A DNA stretch of 64,000 bases from NCBI RefSeq assembly GCF_009906855.1, contig NZ_CP047650.1, positions 5,022,001 through 5,086,000 of the forward strand. The letters run 5' to 3'. The stretch is from Xylophilus rhododendri. Its GTDB lineage: Bacteria > Pseudomonadota > Gammaproteobacteria > Burkholderiales > Burkholderiaceae_C. The position numbers were made by a program, and so were the translations under genes. Under the pieces are notes generated by a model. The model saw only the letters and a list, made by a program, of their open reading frames with translations, made no database searches and was not told the DNA's origin. How positions within the stretch are numbered: position 1 is the stretch's first letter; each line of letters opens with the position of its first letter. Positions 53,640 to 63,758 of the stretch are shown one piece after another.

Positions 53640-55187
53640 GTGGCGAATGAGCTGGAGGTCGCGCCTCCGTCCGCTGCCTGGAACGCGCTGCAGCGCCTGA
53701 AATTCGCCGTCGCCGGACGGCGGATCGGGCGTGCGCAGCGTCCTCAGTCATCCGAGCGCAGGCTGGTCTTTTTCCTGGTCCCATTCCTGATCGCATTCCA
53801 GATCGGCGGCTTCGCGCTGGTCTGGCTGGTCAACCGGCGCATCGCGGGCGACAACATCGAGGATCAGCTCAGTTCGAGCACCCAGGTCTTTGCCTATGCG
53901 GCGGGGCAGCGGCGGGAATATCTCAAGCAGGCCACCGAACTGGTCAGCAAGGACCAGGGTTTTCGTGCCGCGGTCACGAATAATTCCCGGCGCACGGTCG
54001 AGTCGGCGCTGATCAACCAGAACGCCCGCGTCGGCGCCAACCTGACCGTCCTGACCGATTTGCAGGGCGACATGGCGGGCTACGCGAAAGCCATCACACG
54101 CGGCTATCCGACGGATTTTTCGGGCCTCACCGACGAGACGCTGGCTTCGCAGGTGCGTGACATCCTGCCCGGCGGCGACGGCCTGTCGGTGCTGCAGCTC
54201 GATGCGGGCTCGCAGATCCTCTATCAGTGGGTCAAGGCGGTGGTCAACACGCCGGAGCCGGTGGGCTATCTCACTTTCGGATTCCAGATCGACGACCAGA
54301 TCGCCACGCAGTTCCGCCAGATCACCAATTCCGAGTTCGTCTTCTTCTCCAGGGACGGCGCCACCGAGCCCTGGCAGGAGCGCGCATCCTCCGTCGGCAG
54401 CGAGGTGCAGCACGCGCTCAATGCCGGCCTGGACCGGGTGACGCCCGAAAAGCCCTTCGCCAACGTACGGATCGGCGCGGCCGACTACCGCATGATGGTC
54501 GTCAAGCTCTCCAGCAACTACGGCCAGGAGGTGGCGGTGGTGGTGGCGCGGCCGCTGGACCGGGTGCTGGGCAGCTTCGAGCGGCTGGAGCGGGTGTTCG
54601 CCGGGCTCATATGCTTCAACGTGCTGCTGTCGGCGATCGCGGTGTACCGCGGCACCCGCAAGATCGTCGCGCCGCTCGACCAGGTGGCGTTCCAGGACAG
54701 CCTGACGGGGCTGGCCAACCGGCGGCTCTTCGAACTCAACCTGAAGCTGGCGGCCGAGAACCTGCGCTCCCTGGGCCGGGGCTACGCGCTGATGGTGATG
54801 GACCTGAACAAGTTCAAGGCGGTCAACGACACCCTGGGCCATGCCGCTGGCGACCAGGTGCTGAAGGAGGCGGCGCATCGGCTGCACGCGGTGCTGCGGG
54901 CCTCGGACACCGTGGCCCGCCTGGGGGGCGACGAATTCGCGGTGCTGCTGGTGACGGCCGACAGCGCCAAGGCGGTCGAGATCGCCGCGCTGATGGTGGA
55001 GCGGGTGCGGCAACCCATGACGCTGGCGGACGGCAAGGTCGTCGAGGTCGGGGTCAGCATCGGGATCGCCCGCGCGCCTGACAACGGCACGGACACCACC
55101 CGGCTGATGCAGCTCGCCGACGATGCGATGTATGCGGCCAAGGTGGGGCGCAGCGGCTACAGCGTCACGCCGCTGTCCGCGCGCTGA
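53640..55187 (+). CDS. membrane-bound diguanylate cyclase (GGDEF)
   Basis: Makes c-di-GMP from GTP; 515 aa from a GTG start (V-ANELEVAPPS, AAGG upstream) just after tRNA-Leu. The first membrane helix is at about residues 42-64 (LVFFLVPFLIAFQIGGFALV), then a periplasmic sensor region to about 320 resembling a Cache/LuxQ-like domain, a second helix (LICFNVLLSAIAVY), and a GGDEF domain with ARLGGDEFAVLL at 429-433. The inhibitory RxxD site (RASD, 420-423) lies five residues before GGDEF, so product feedback is expected. There is no EAL domain. It is isolated between tRNA genes. Confidence 0.92.
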   Translation: MANELEVAPPSAAWNALQRLKFAVAGRRIGRAQRPQSSERRLVFFLVPFLIAFQIGGFALVWLVNRRIAGDNIEDQLSSSTQVFAYAAGQRREYLKQATELVSKDQGFRAAVTNNSRRTVESALINQNARVGANLTVLTDLQGDMAGYAKAITRGYPTDFSGLTDETLASQVRDILPGGDGLSVLQLDAGSQILYQWVKAVVNTPEPVGYLTFGFQIDDQIATQFRQITNSEFVFFSRDGATEPWQERASSVGSEVQHALNAGLDRVTPEKPFANVRIGAADYRMMVVKLSSNYGQEVAVVVARPLDRVLGSFERLERVFAGLICFNVLLSAIAVYRGTRKIVAPLDQVAFQDSLTGLANRRLFELNLKLAAENLRSLGRGYALMVMDLNKFKAVNDTLGHAAGDQVLKEAAHRLHAVLRASDTVARLGGDEFAVLLVTADSAKAVEIAALMVERVRQPMTLADGKVVEVGVSIGIARAPDNGTDTTRLMQLADDAMYAAKVGRSGYSVTPLSAR

Positions 55188-55216
55188 ACCGGAAAACGCA
55201 AAAAGTTTTGCAGGTA

Positions 55217-55246
55217 TTGCGCAAGACGCAATTCTTGCTATAGAAT
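55217..55246 (+). promoter_or_regulatory. candidate promoter of tRNA-Gly copy 2
   Basis: TTGCGC, 18-base spacer, TAGAAT followed by GCGAGG, matching the element upstream of the first tRNA-Gly gene. Confidence 0.6.
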
Positions 55247-55315
55247 GCGAGGCTCTGCTGCAGACGACAGGCAATGTCGAATAAGGCAGAAAACGCAATA
55301 AAATGCGGAAAATAT

Positions 55316-55391
55316 GCGGGAGTAGCTCAGTTGGTAGAGCGCAACCTTGCCAAGGTTGAGGTCGAGAGTTCGAGACTCTTCTCCCGCTCCA
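55316..55391 (+). tRNA. tRNA-Gly(GCC), copy 2
   Basis: 76 bases, identical to the gene at 53239, with anticodon GCC and encoded CCA. It has its own promoter-like element and a following hairpin terminator. Confidence 0.97.
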
Positions 55392-55400
55392 TATTCTCGA

Positions 55401-55431
55401 AAAAGGAAGCCGTCGGGCTTCCTTTTTTTTT
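55401..55431 (+). terminator. intrinsic terminator after tRNA-Gly copy 2
   Basis: Stem AAGGAAGCC with GGCTTCCTT (short loop) followed by eight or more T. Confidence 0.85.
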
Positions 55432-55593
55432 GCTCGCCGTGGCGCGTGGCTGTGCTGGCCCGCGCGGATGCGACCGTGCCAAAATAGCCCATTGCGGCGA
55501 TCTAGCTGACAGTCACCTTCCCATTTTTCGGCCACCTGCCGCGCATGTCGCTTTCCTAGGCGGCGGGCAGATGGCCCAAGTCCAGAAATCTCC

Positions 55594-56226
55594 ATGTCCA
55601 GCTACAACGCTCCCTTCGAAATCCATGTCCATGGCGACGTGGTGCTGCGTGCCGATGTCACCTTCGAACAGCTGCAGGATGCGCTCAAGCCCCTGTGGAA
55701 ATACGCCGGCGCCCGCTCGCTCGCCGATGGCGCGGCCAGCGCCTACGAGGACGAGCCCGGCATCGAGTTCGACACCAAGGAACATGTGCTGCACGTCTGC
55801 TGGACGGTCAACGGCGACGAGGACTTCCGCCAGAACCTCGACGAGATGTGCATGAGCCTCAACGAGCTGGCCGAGCAGGGCGCGGCCATCGAGGTGAGTT
55901 TTTACGACGCCGATTTCGACGACGAGGAAGAGCCCGACAACGCCGAGGCCCGTGACGACTTCGTGATGCTCTTCGTCGGCCCGACGCCGGCCGCCATCAT
56001 GCAGGTGCAGCGCGACCTGCTGGTGGAGGACGTGGTCAACATGATGGAGCGCCATTTCGATGGCGCCGAGCTCGGCGGCGTGGTCGCCGAGATCGACAAG
56101 CTGTTCAGCGACCGCTTCGAGGCCCTGGTCAATTCGCTGGAGATCGGCAAGCCGCCGCGCGGCAGCGGCGGGGGCGGCCCGGCCGGTGGCCATGGCGGCG
56201 GACGCCGGCCGCGTCACCTGCACTGA
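55594..56226 (+). CDS. conserved acidic protein of unknown function
   Basis: Protein of 210 aa starting MSSYNAPFEIHVHGDVVLRA. It has an alternating charged/hydrophobic N-terminal domain (HVLHVCWTVNGDEDFRQNLD), a very acidic stretch (YDADFDDEEEPDN), the segment DFVMLFVGPTPAAIMQVQRD, and a Gly/Arg/His-rich tail. There is no signal peptide or membrane segment. I recall similar Burkholderiales proteins classed as a DUF (possibly DUF6806), but I am not certain. A bidirectional terminator separates it from convergent murI. Confidence 0.78.
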   Translation: MSSYNAPFEIHVHGDVVLRADVTFEQLQDALKPLWKYAGARSLADGAASAYEDEPGIEFDTKEHVLHVCWTVNGDEDFRQNLDEMCMSLNELAEQGAAIEVSFYDADFDDEEEPDNAEARDDFVMLFVGPTPAAIMQVQRDLLVEDVVNMMERHFDGAELGGVVAEIDKLFSDRFEALVNSLEIGKPPRGSGGGGPAGGHGGGRRPRHLH

Positions 56227-56246
56227 GCCTTGTCCGCTCCTGCCAG

Positions 56247-56272
56247 AAGCGCCTCCCCGGAGGCGCTTTTTT
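56247..56272. terminator. terminator between convergent genes
   Basis: AAGCGCCTCC with GGAGGCGCTT, followed by a T-run on the plus strand. It serves the unknown gene and perhaps also murI in the other direction. Confidence 0.82.
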
Positions 56273-56282
56273 CATGGGCGCC

Positions 56283-57128
56283 TCAGGCCGTGGCCACGCA
56301 GCGGGCGGGCAGGCCCAGCCAGCGTTCGGCGCCGGCATCGAGCAGACGCGGATCGCCGGTGCTCTCCATCTCGATGCCGCCCGCGCCGGCCGTGGCCAGC
56401 AGGCCGCGCTGCGCCAGCAGGTGGCGGGTGTGGCGGGCGACCGGCTCGCCGTTCTCGAGCAGCTGCACGGCAGCGCCGCCAAGCACTCGAAGCAGCGGCG
56501 CCTGTGCGAAGACGTAATGGGTGCAGCCCAGGACCAGGGTGTCGATCTGGCCGCTGCCCGGGCCAAAGCCGCCCATGGCGGCGAGGTATTCGCGGCAGAG
56601 CGCTTCGGTGGCGGCTTGCGAATGCGAGCCCGGCTCCAGCAGTTCGTCCTCGATCGCCTTGGCCAGGCCGTCGCAGGCCTGCACCACGACCTCGCCCTGT
56701 CCGGCCAGCGAGGCCACCAGGGCCGCGAACTTGGCACTGCCCACGGTGCCGCGGGTCCCGATCACACCGACACGGCCGGTGCGGGTTTGTGCCAGCGCAG
56801 GCTTGACGGCGGGCTCTACGCCGATCAGCGGCAGCTCGGGATGTTCGGCGCGCAGCAGGTGGATGGCGGCAGTGGTGGCCGTGTTGCAGGCGACCACCAG
56901 CGCCTTGATCGCCCGGCGGCTGCGCAGGCTTTCGATGACGGCGTGCGCCCGGGCGATGGCGTGGGCCTCGCCGCGTTCGCCGTAGGGGGCGAAGCCGCTG
57001 TCGGCGAGATAGACGAAGCGCTCGCCGGGCAGCTCCGCGCGCAGGGCGCGCAGCACGCTCAGGCCGCCGATGCCGCTGTCGAACACGCCGATGGGCGCCT
57101 CAGCGGACGGTGGCGGCCTGCGGTCCAT
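56283..57128 (-). CDS. murI: glutamate racemase
   Basis: Interconverts L- and D-glutamate for peptidoglycan; 281 aa. The N-terminal IGVFDSGIGGLSVLRALRAE carries the substrate-binding DSGxGG, Cys in VVACNTATTAAI is the first catalytic Cys, and LGCTHYVF carries the second. The start MDRRPPPSAEAPIGVFDSG was chosen; the longer frame runs into the fumarase gene. It begins one base after the fumarase stop, so the two are probably co-transcribed. Confidence 0.95.
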   Translation of the reverse strand: MDRRPPPSAEAPIGVFDSGIGGLSVLRALRAELPGERFVYLADSGFAPYGERGEAHAIARAHAVIESLRSRRAIKALVVACNTATTAAIHLLRAEHPELPLIGVEPAVKPALAQTRTGRVGVIGTRGTVGSAKFAALVASLAGQGEVVVQACDGLAKAIEDELLEPGSHSQAATEALCREYLAAMGGFGPGSGQIDTLVLGCTHYVFAQAPLLRVLGGAAVQLLENGEPVARHTRHLLAQRGLLATAGAGGIEMESTGDPRLLDAGAERWLGLPARCVATA

Positions 57129-57129
57129 C

Positions 57130-58683
57130 TCAGGCAGAGGCCAGCTCGATGCCCTTGAACTCGCCGGTGGCGATGCGCTTCTGCCACTCGGCCGGGCCGG
57201 TGATGTGGGCGCTGGTGCCGCCGGCATCGACGGCCACCGTCACCGGCATGTCGACCACGTCGAATTCGTAGATGGCTTCCATGCCCAGGTCGGCGAAGCC
57301 GACGACCTTGGCCTGCTTGATCGCCTTGCTGACCAGGTAGGCGGCGCCGCCCACGGCCATCAGGTAGGCGCTCTTGTGCTTCTTGATCGCCTCGATGGCG
57401 GCCGGGCCGCGCTCGGCCTTGCCTACCATGGCGATCAGGCCGGTGTCGGCCAGCATCATCTCGGTGAACTTGTCCATGCGGGTGGAGGTGGTGGGGCCGG
57501 CGGGGCCCACGGCCTCGTCGCGCACCGGGTCGACCGGGCCGACGTAGTAGATGACGCGGTTGGTGAAGTCCACCGGCAGCTTTTCGCCCTTGGCCAGCAT
57601 GTCCTGGATGCGTTTGTGCGCGGCGTCGCGGCCGGTGAGCATCTTGCCGTTGAGCAGCAGGGTGTCGCCCGGCTTCCAGCTGGCGACTTCTTCCTTGGTG
57701 AGCGCGTTCAGGTCGACGCGGCGGCTCTTGTTGTAGTCGGGCGCCCAGTCGATCTTGGGCCACAGGTCCAGGGAGGGCGCTTCCAGGTAGGCCGGGCCGG
57801 AGCCGTCCATCACGAAGTGCGCATGGCGGGTGGCGGCGCAGTTGGGGATCATGGCGACCGGTTTGCTGGCCGCATGGGTGGGGTACATCTTGATCTTGAT
57901 GTCCAGCACCGTGGTCAGGCCGCCCAGGCCCTGCGCGCCTATGCCCAGCGCGTTGACCTTCTCGTAGAGCTCCAGGCGCAGTTCCTCGACCTGGCTGAGC
58001 TTCTCGCCCTTCACAGCCTTCTCCTGCAGCTCGTACATGTCGATGTCGTCCATCAGGCTTTCCTTGGCCGACAGCACCGCCTTCTCGGCCGTGCCGCCGA
58101 TGCCGATGCCCAGCATGCCCGGCGGGCACCAGCCGGCGCCCATGGTGGGCACGGTCTTGAGCACCCAGTCGACCAGCGAGTCGCTGGGGTTGAGCATGAC
58201 CATCTTGCTCTTGTTCTCGCTGCCGCCGCCCTTGGCCGCGACGGTGATGTCGAGTTTGTCGCCCGGCACGATCTGGGTGAAGATCACCGCGGGGGTGTTG
58301 TCGCCGGTGTTCTTGCGGGCGAAATGCGGATCGGCCACGACCGAGGCGCGCAGCATGTTGTCGGCGTTGTTGTAGCCGCGGCGCACGCCTTCGTTGATGG
58401 CGTCCTCGAAGCCGGCGGAGAAGCCCTCCAGGCGCACGTCCATGCCGATCTTAACGAAGACGTTGACGATGCCGGTGTCCTGGCAGATCGGGCGCTGGCC
58501 GGTGGCGCTCATCTTGCTGTTGGTCAGGATCTGCGCGATCGCATCCTTGGCCGCCGGGCTCTGCTCGCGCTGGTAGGCGCGGGCGAGGTGGGCGATGAAG
58601 TCGGCCGGGTGGTAGTAGCTGATGTACTGCAGGGCGGCGGCAACGGACTCGATCAGGTCTTCCTGGCGGATGATGGTGGTCAT
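57130..58683 (-). CDS. fumA: class I fumarate hydratase (iron-sulfur)
   Basis: Hydrates fumarate to malate; 517 aa of the oxygen-sensitive [4Fe-4S] class, unrelated to FumC. Cluster or active-site segments include RPICQDTGIVNVFVKIGM, IPNCAATRHAHFVMDGSG and GWCPPGMLGIGIGG; the C-terminal beta domain has PVTVAVDAGGTSAHITGP. The single-chain form contains the alpha and beta parts fused. The symbol could equally be fumB; class I is certain. murI follows immediately. Confidence 0.94.
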   Translation of the reverse strand: MTTIIRQEDLIESVAAALQYISYYHPADFIAHLARAYQREQSPAAKDAIAQILTNSKMSATGQRPICQDTGIVNVFVKIGMDVRLEGFSAGFEDAINEGVRRGYNNADNMLRASVVADPHFARKNTGDNTPAVIFTQIVPGDKLDITVAAKGGGSENKSKMVMLNPSDSLVDWVLKTVPTMGAGWCPPGMLGIGIGGTAEKAVLSAKESLMDDIDMYELQEKAVKGEKLSQVEELRLELYEKVNALGIGAQGLGGLTTVLDIKIKMYPTHAASKPVAMIPNCAATRHAHFVMDGSGPAYLEAPSLDLWPKIDWAPDYNKSRRVDLNALTKEEVASWKPGDTLLLNGKMLTGRDAAHKRIQDMLAKGEKLPVDFTNRVIYYVGPVDPVRDEAVGPAGPTTSTRMDKFTEMMLADTGLIAMVGKAERGPAAIEAIKKHKSAYLMAVGGAAYLVSKAIKQAKVVGFADLGMEAIYEFDVVDMPVTVAVDAGGTSAHITGPAEWQKRIATGEFKGIELASA

Positions 58684-58767
58684 GGCGGTGTGTCGTGGGG
58701 CGGGGGAGGGCGGATGGCTCTTCGGCCAAACCCGCGAATTATCCCCCGTCGCCGCCGCGCCTGCCGG

Positions 58768-60033
58768 TCAGGGGGCGGGTTTGGCCGTCCGGTAGCGCTT
58801 GTCGGTCAGGGTGCCGAGGAAGGCCACGACGGCATCGATGTCCTCCTCGCTCATGGCCGGCGCGGCGCCGGCCTTGCGGTTCATCGGGCTGGACTGGATG
58901 TTGACGTTGCCGCGCATGCCGGCCGGCAGGTCGTTGAACATCGGGCCCTTGCCGTAGAACTCCTGCGGTTTCGTCGAGCGGATCGCATAGAAACGCACCG
59001 CCTGCCGCAGCGAGTCGAAGACGCCGTTGTGCATGTAGCGGGTGCGCACGGCCACGTTGCGCAGGCTGGGGGTGCGGAAGTAGCCGCACCAGGAATCGGG
59101 CTCGGGCCAGTGGTGCGCCCTGGCGGTGGTGCAGAGGCCGAGGTCGTAATGGCGCGGGTCCGTGTTGGCCGGCAGCCGGGTGTTGCGCGGCACGCCGAGC
59201 GCTTCGTAGCCGAAGTCGGTGAACAGCGAGCGGGCCGGGTTGCTGGAGGTCTGGCTGACCAGGTGGCAGGAGGCGCAGTTGCCCTGGTCCGGGTTGCGGA
59301 AGATGGCCAGGCCCTTCATCTCCTGCGCTGTCAGCGCCTTGGTGTCGCCGCGCAGGAAGTCGTCGAAGCGGGAGTCGAAGGGCGCCAGTTCGTCGCTCTG
59401 CAGATAGGCCTCCACGCTGGCGCCGAAGGCCTGCACGGCGCGGCGCGGGTCGTCGAGCACGCCGGGGCCGTAGAGGGTCTCGAAGGCTTGCCGGTAGCCC
59501 ACCGCGCGTAGGCGCGTCGCGGCGGCGGCTTCGGTGCCCAGGTTCATCTCGTGGCGCGCCAGCAGGGGCTCGCGGGACTGGGCGGCCAGGGTGTCGGCGC
59601 GGCCATCGAGCATCAGGCCGCCGAAGGGGGCGGGCTGGGTGGCGTCGTCGTCCTGGTAGAAGTAGAGCGGCGGGACGAACTTGGCGTAGGTCAGCGCGGG
59701 CGGGTTGCGAAAGCCCAGGCGGCTGCGGATGCTGCCGCTGGCCACACCGTCGCGTCCGCCATGGAAACCGGTGAAGCCGGTGTTGGCGTCATGGCAGCTC
59801 GCGCAGCTGGTGCCGCGCGGTTGCGAGAGGCGGTTGTCGGAGAACAGCTGCCGGCCCAGTGCGACCCGGGCCGGGTCGGGCGGCGCCAGGGGCCGGGCGG
59901 CGGCCACGACGGCGTTGTAGCGCGGCGTGTCGCCGATGTGTTCGACCAGGGTCTGCGCCCGCGCGGCGCCGGCGCCCAGGGCCAGCAGGAGCCAGGCGGC
60001 GACGGCGAAGCTGCGGACGCGGATCGATCTCAC
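58768..60033 (-). CDS. di-heme cytochrome c peroxidase/MauG-family protein
   Basis: Periplasmic c-type cytochrome of 421 aa from a GTG start. Residues about 1-27 are a signal peptide (RSFAVAAWLLLALGAGAARA). Two heme-binding motifs are visible, CASCH in RGTSCASCHDANTGF and CASCH in QGNCASCHLVSQTS. Family features include GRQLFSDNRLS, the FRNPPAL segment and FRTPSLRNVAVRTRYMHNG. It could be an H2O2 peroxidase or a MauG-like oxidase. It overlaps the upstream phosphoesterase gene by four bases (GTGA), showing coupling. Confidence 0.9.
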   Translation of the reverse strand: MRSIRVRSFAVAAWLLLALGAGAARAQTLVEHIGDTPRYNAVVAAARPLAPPDPARVALGRQLFSDNRLSQPRGTSCASCHDANTGFTGFHGGRDGVASGSIRSRLGFRNPPALTYAKFVPPLYFYQDDDATQPAPFGGLMLDGRADTLAAQSREPLLARHEMNLGTEAAAATRLRAVGYRQAFETLYGPGVLDDPRRAVQAFGASVEAYLQSDELAPFDSRFDDFLRGDTKALTAQEMKGLAIFRNPDQGNCASCHLVSQTSSNPARSLFTDFGYEALGVPRNTRLPANTDPRHYDLGLCTTARAHHWPEPDSWCGYFRTPSLRNVAVRTRYMHNGVFDSLRQAVRFYAIRSTKPQEFYGKGPMFNDLPAGMRGNVNIQSSPMNRKAGAAPAMSEEDIDAVVAFLGTLTDKRYRTAKPAP

Positions 60034-61475
60034 GAGGGTGCCAGGAAGCCCGTCTTGTCGCAGGCGATCTTGGAGCCGTTCGGCACGCAGGTGGTGAGCA
60101 GCACGCCGGTCTTGGTGTAGGCCTTGTAGAGCCACTGGCTGCCGCTGCGCTCCATCATCATGAAGCCGAAGGTGTTGGTGTGGGTGATCTTGTCCAGCAC
60201 GGCGCCCGGGGCCGGGGTGGTGCCGGCGGGCAGCGGGTCGGGCAGGTTCACGTCCACGTTGTCGCCGCCGTTGCCGGTGACGAAGGTGGCGGGATGGTTG
60301 GTGCTGAAGCTGATCGCCTGGAAGTCGTGCACATGGCCGTGCAGCGCGATCTTCACGCCGTCCGGGTAGTAGGTGACCGGGTTCAGGGTCTTCATGACCG
60401 CCTGCAGGCCGGTGTTGCCCGGTGCGGGCGCGGCGCCGGCCAGCGGTGCGAAGGCCAGGATCGGGTGGTGGTTGGCGAACAGGGTGGTCTTGGTGGTGTC
60501 GGCGGCGATGGCGGCGACCTTGCGGAACTGGTCCTGGTAGATCGGGAACTTGTAGTCGGTGGTCGGCAGGCCGGCGGTGCCGACCTTGGCCGAGTCGAAC
60601 AGCACGATCTGGGTGTCGCTGCCCAGCGCCACGGCGTAGGGGTCGCTGACGTTGCCGCCGTTGTCGTTGGCCGGGTCGTCGCAGCTCATGGCGGCGCTGA
60701 AGGGGCGCACGTCGAGGAAACGTGACCAGCCCTGGCCGGCGCGTGCGCACTCTTCGTGGTTGCCGCGGGTGACCACCCAGGGCGCGGCCGCCAGCAGCGG
60801 TGCGCCGGGGGTGAAGAAGTCGGCGGCCCAGGTGTCCCAGCCGTAGCCCCACGGGCTGTCCTTGCAGCCGGCGATGTCGGTGGGGCAGGCGTTTTCGCGG
60901 TAGTGGTAGTCGCCGATGTGCATCACCAGGTCAGGCTTCATCGAGGCGATGGTGGCGGCGATGGTGGCGAAGGGCCAGGCATTGGTGTCCAGGCAGGGCT
61001 GGTAGGCGTTGTCGGCCTTCTTCAGGCGGCAGCCGGTGTCGGCCAGTACGGCGATGCGCTGGGGCGCGGCCTTGGGCAGGGGCATGGCGCGTCCGCCGAC
61101 GAAGACGTCGGTGGCGCTGGAGGCCAGCAGGGTTTCGCAGGCGGTGACGGCGAAGACAGAGGGTTTGGAATCGGCCGCGGCGCTGGCCGTGGGGCGCTGC
61201 GCCACGGTGGTGGCCGGGGCGCGCAGGGCCATGGTGCTGAAGGCGCCGTTGATGGCGATGCGGGGGCAGGTGCCGGCGGTGGTGATGGCCCGCACGATGA
61301 CCTGGTTGTTGGCGCCGATCTCGGTCCACGCGGCCTGCACCTGTGCGTCGGTGGTGGTGGCGGGGGTGATCGGGTCGTTGCTGCCGCCGCAGGCGGCGAT
61401 GGCCACGGCGGTCACGGCGAGGGCGAGGCCGGCCGCGATCTGGGCGCGGCGGCGGAGGCGGTGGGACATTGTCAT
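60030..61475 (-). CDS. metallophosphoesterase lipoprotein
   Basis: Predicted lipoprotein of 481 aa: signal region with lipobox IAAC-GG near residue 28. The calcineurin-like metal-binding motifs appear in order: L-A-D-T-G-C, MHIGDYHY (GDxxY), RGNHEEC (GNHE), and HHPILAF then LHGHVHDFQAI (GHxH). It therefore probably hydrolyses phosphate esters at the cell envelope; the substrate is unknown. It is first in an operon with the di-heme peroxidase. ATG 61475 was used; ATG 61469 is an alternative. Confidence 0.86.
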   Translation of the reverse strand: MTMSHRLRRRAQIAAGLALAVTAVAIAACGGSNDPITPATTTDAQVQAAWTEIGANNQVIVRAITTAGTCPRIAINGAFSTMALRAPATTVAQRPTASAAADSKPSVFAVTACETLLASSATDVFVGGRAMPLPKAAPQRIAVLADTGCRLKKADNAYQPCLDTNAWPFATIAATIASMKPDLVMHIGDYHYRENACPTDIAGCKDSPWGYGWDTWAADFFTPGAPLLAAAPWVVTRGNHEECARAGQGWSRFLDVRPFSAAMSCDDPANDNGGNVSDPYAVALGSDTQIVLFDSAKVGTAGLPTTDYKFPIYQDQFRKVAAIAADTTKTTLFANHHPILAFAPLAGAAPAPGNTGLQAVMKTLNPVTYYPDGVKIALHGHVHDFQAISFSTNHPATFVTGNGGDNVDVNLPDPLPAGTTPAPGAVLDKITHTNTFGFMMMERSGSQWLYKAYTKTGVLLTTCVPNGSKIACDKTGFLAPS

Positions 61476-61582
61476 GGGTGTGATTGTGGTTTTTGTCGAG
61501 ATCGTGAAGCATCGTCACCAACAGTGACGGTTTCATGATCCCGGCCGCCAAACCGGCACCTGTGGCGAAAAGTCCCCGGCGG

Positions 61583-61963
61583 TCAGGGCCGCGCCGCCTC
61601 CTCGGCCGACAGCAGCGCCCATTCCTCGTCGGTGTAGAGCCGCGAGCGCGTCAGGAAACGCTCGCCGGTCGGCCCCTCCAGCGAGAACATGCCGCCGCGC
61701 CCCGGCACCACGTCGATGATCAGCTGCGTGTGCTGCCAGTACTCGAACTGCGGCCCGCTGATGTAGAAGGGCGCGCCGCCGATCTCGCCCAGCAGCCGGT
61801 CGTAGTCGCCGACGATGAACTCGCCCTGCGGATAGCACATGGGCGCGCTGCCATCGCAGCAGCCGCCGGACTGGTGGAACATCAGCGCGCCATGTTCGCG
61901 GCGCAGGCGCTCGATCAGCGCCAGCGCCGCGTCGGTGGGCGTCACGCGGGCAACCGTCGTCAT
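61583..61963 (-). CDS. DUF779-family protein
   Basis: Protein of 126 aa with ALMFHQSGGCCDGSAPMCYP, three Cys close together, and FEYWQHTQLIIDVVPGRGG. DUF779 proteins are regularly encoded next to acetaldehyde-type aldehyde dehydrogenases; their role is unknown and might involve metal or cofactor handling because of the Cys cluster. It begins 8 bases after the dehydrogenase stop on the same strand. Confidence 0.9.
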   Translation of the reverse strand: MTTVARVTPTDAALALIERLRREHGALMFHQSGGCCDGSAPMCYPQGEFIVGDYDRLLGEIGGAPFYISGPQFEYWQHTQLIIDVVPGRGGMFSLEGPTGERFLTRSRLYTDEEWALLSAEEAARP

Positions 61964-61971
61964 GGCGGGGT

Positions 61972-63492
<1,521 letters not shown>

Positions 63493-63552
63493 GTCTTGTT
63501 CTCCTTGAGGGCTGGATGTGGACGCCGCGGGCTTGCGGCGCATCCTCTGAAC

Positions 63553-63569
63553 GGCAAGGCCCGGGCCAG
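63553..63569 (-). promoter_or_regulatory. sigma-54 (-24/-12) promoter of the aldehyde dehydrogenase gene
   Basis: Minus-strand CTGGCCCGGGCCTTGCC fits the consensus YTGGCACGrNNNTTGCW with exact spacing between the GG and GC elements; the only core mismatch is C for A after TGGC. Transcription would start about 48 bases before the ATG. A probable sigma-54 activator gene lies divergently upstream. Confidence 0.75.
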
Positions 63570-63677
63570 CACGGATCGGGGCTTTCCCCAGTGCCTCCAT
63601 CCGGGGCGGCGCGGCGGCGCCTTCGAGGCATGCGGGCTATCACCACATCTTCTTTCAGCTTTTGGTGAGATGCTGCT

Positions 63678-63735
63678 GTCGCGTTTTGCGATGAATGGCG
63701 AAAATCCGTCGCAGACCCGCGTCGCGTCCTGCGAC
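63678..63735. promoter_or_regulatory. paired candidate activator sites
   Basis: Two copies of the same interrupted palindrome, GTCGC-N5-GCGAT at 63678-63692 and GTCGC-N5-GCGAC at 63721-63735, lie in the divergent region, 110-180 bases upstream of the sigma-54 promoter, the usual position for an upstream activating sequence. An additional TCACCA...TGGTGA pair lies at 63640-63668. Confidence 0.5.
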
Positions 63736-63758
63736 ATCCAGGGGCACAGGAGACAGGC

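Noticed and set aside
53239..55391. tRNA-Gly repeats as attL/attR of an integrated element
   Set aside because: There is no integrase, the repeats are complete functional tRNA genes with their own promoters, and the enclosed DNA is ordinary.
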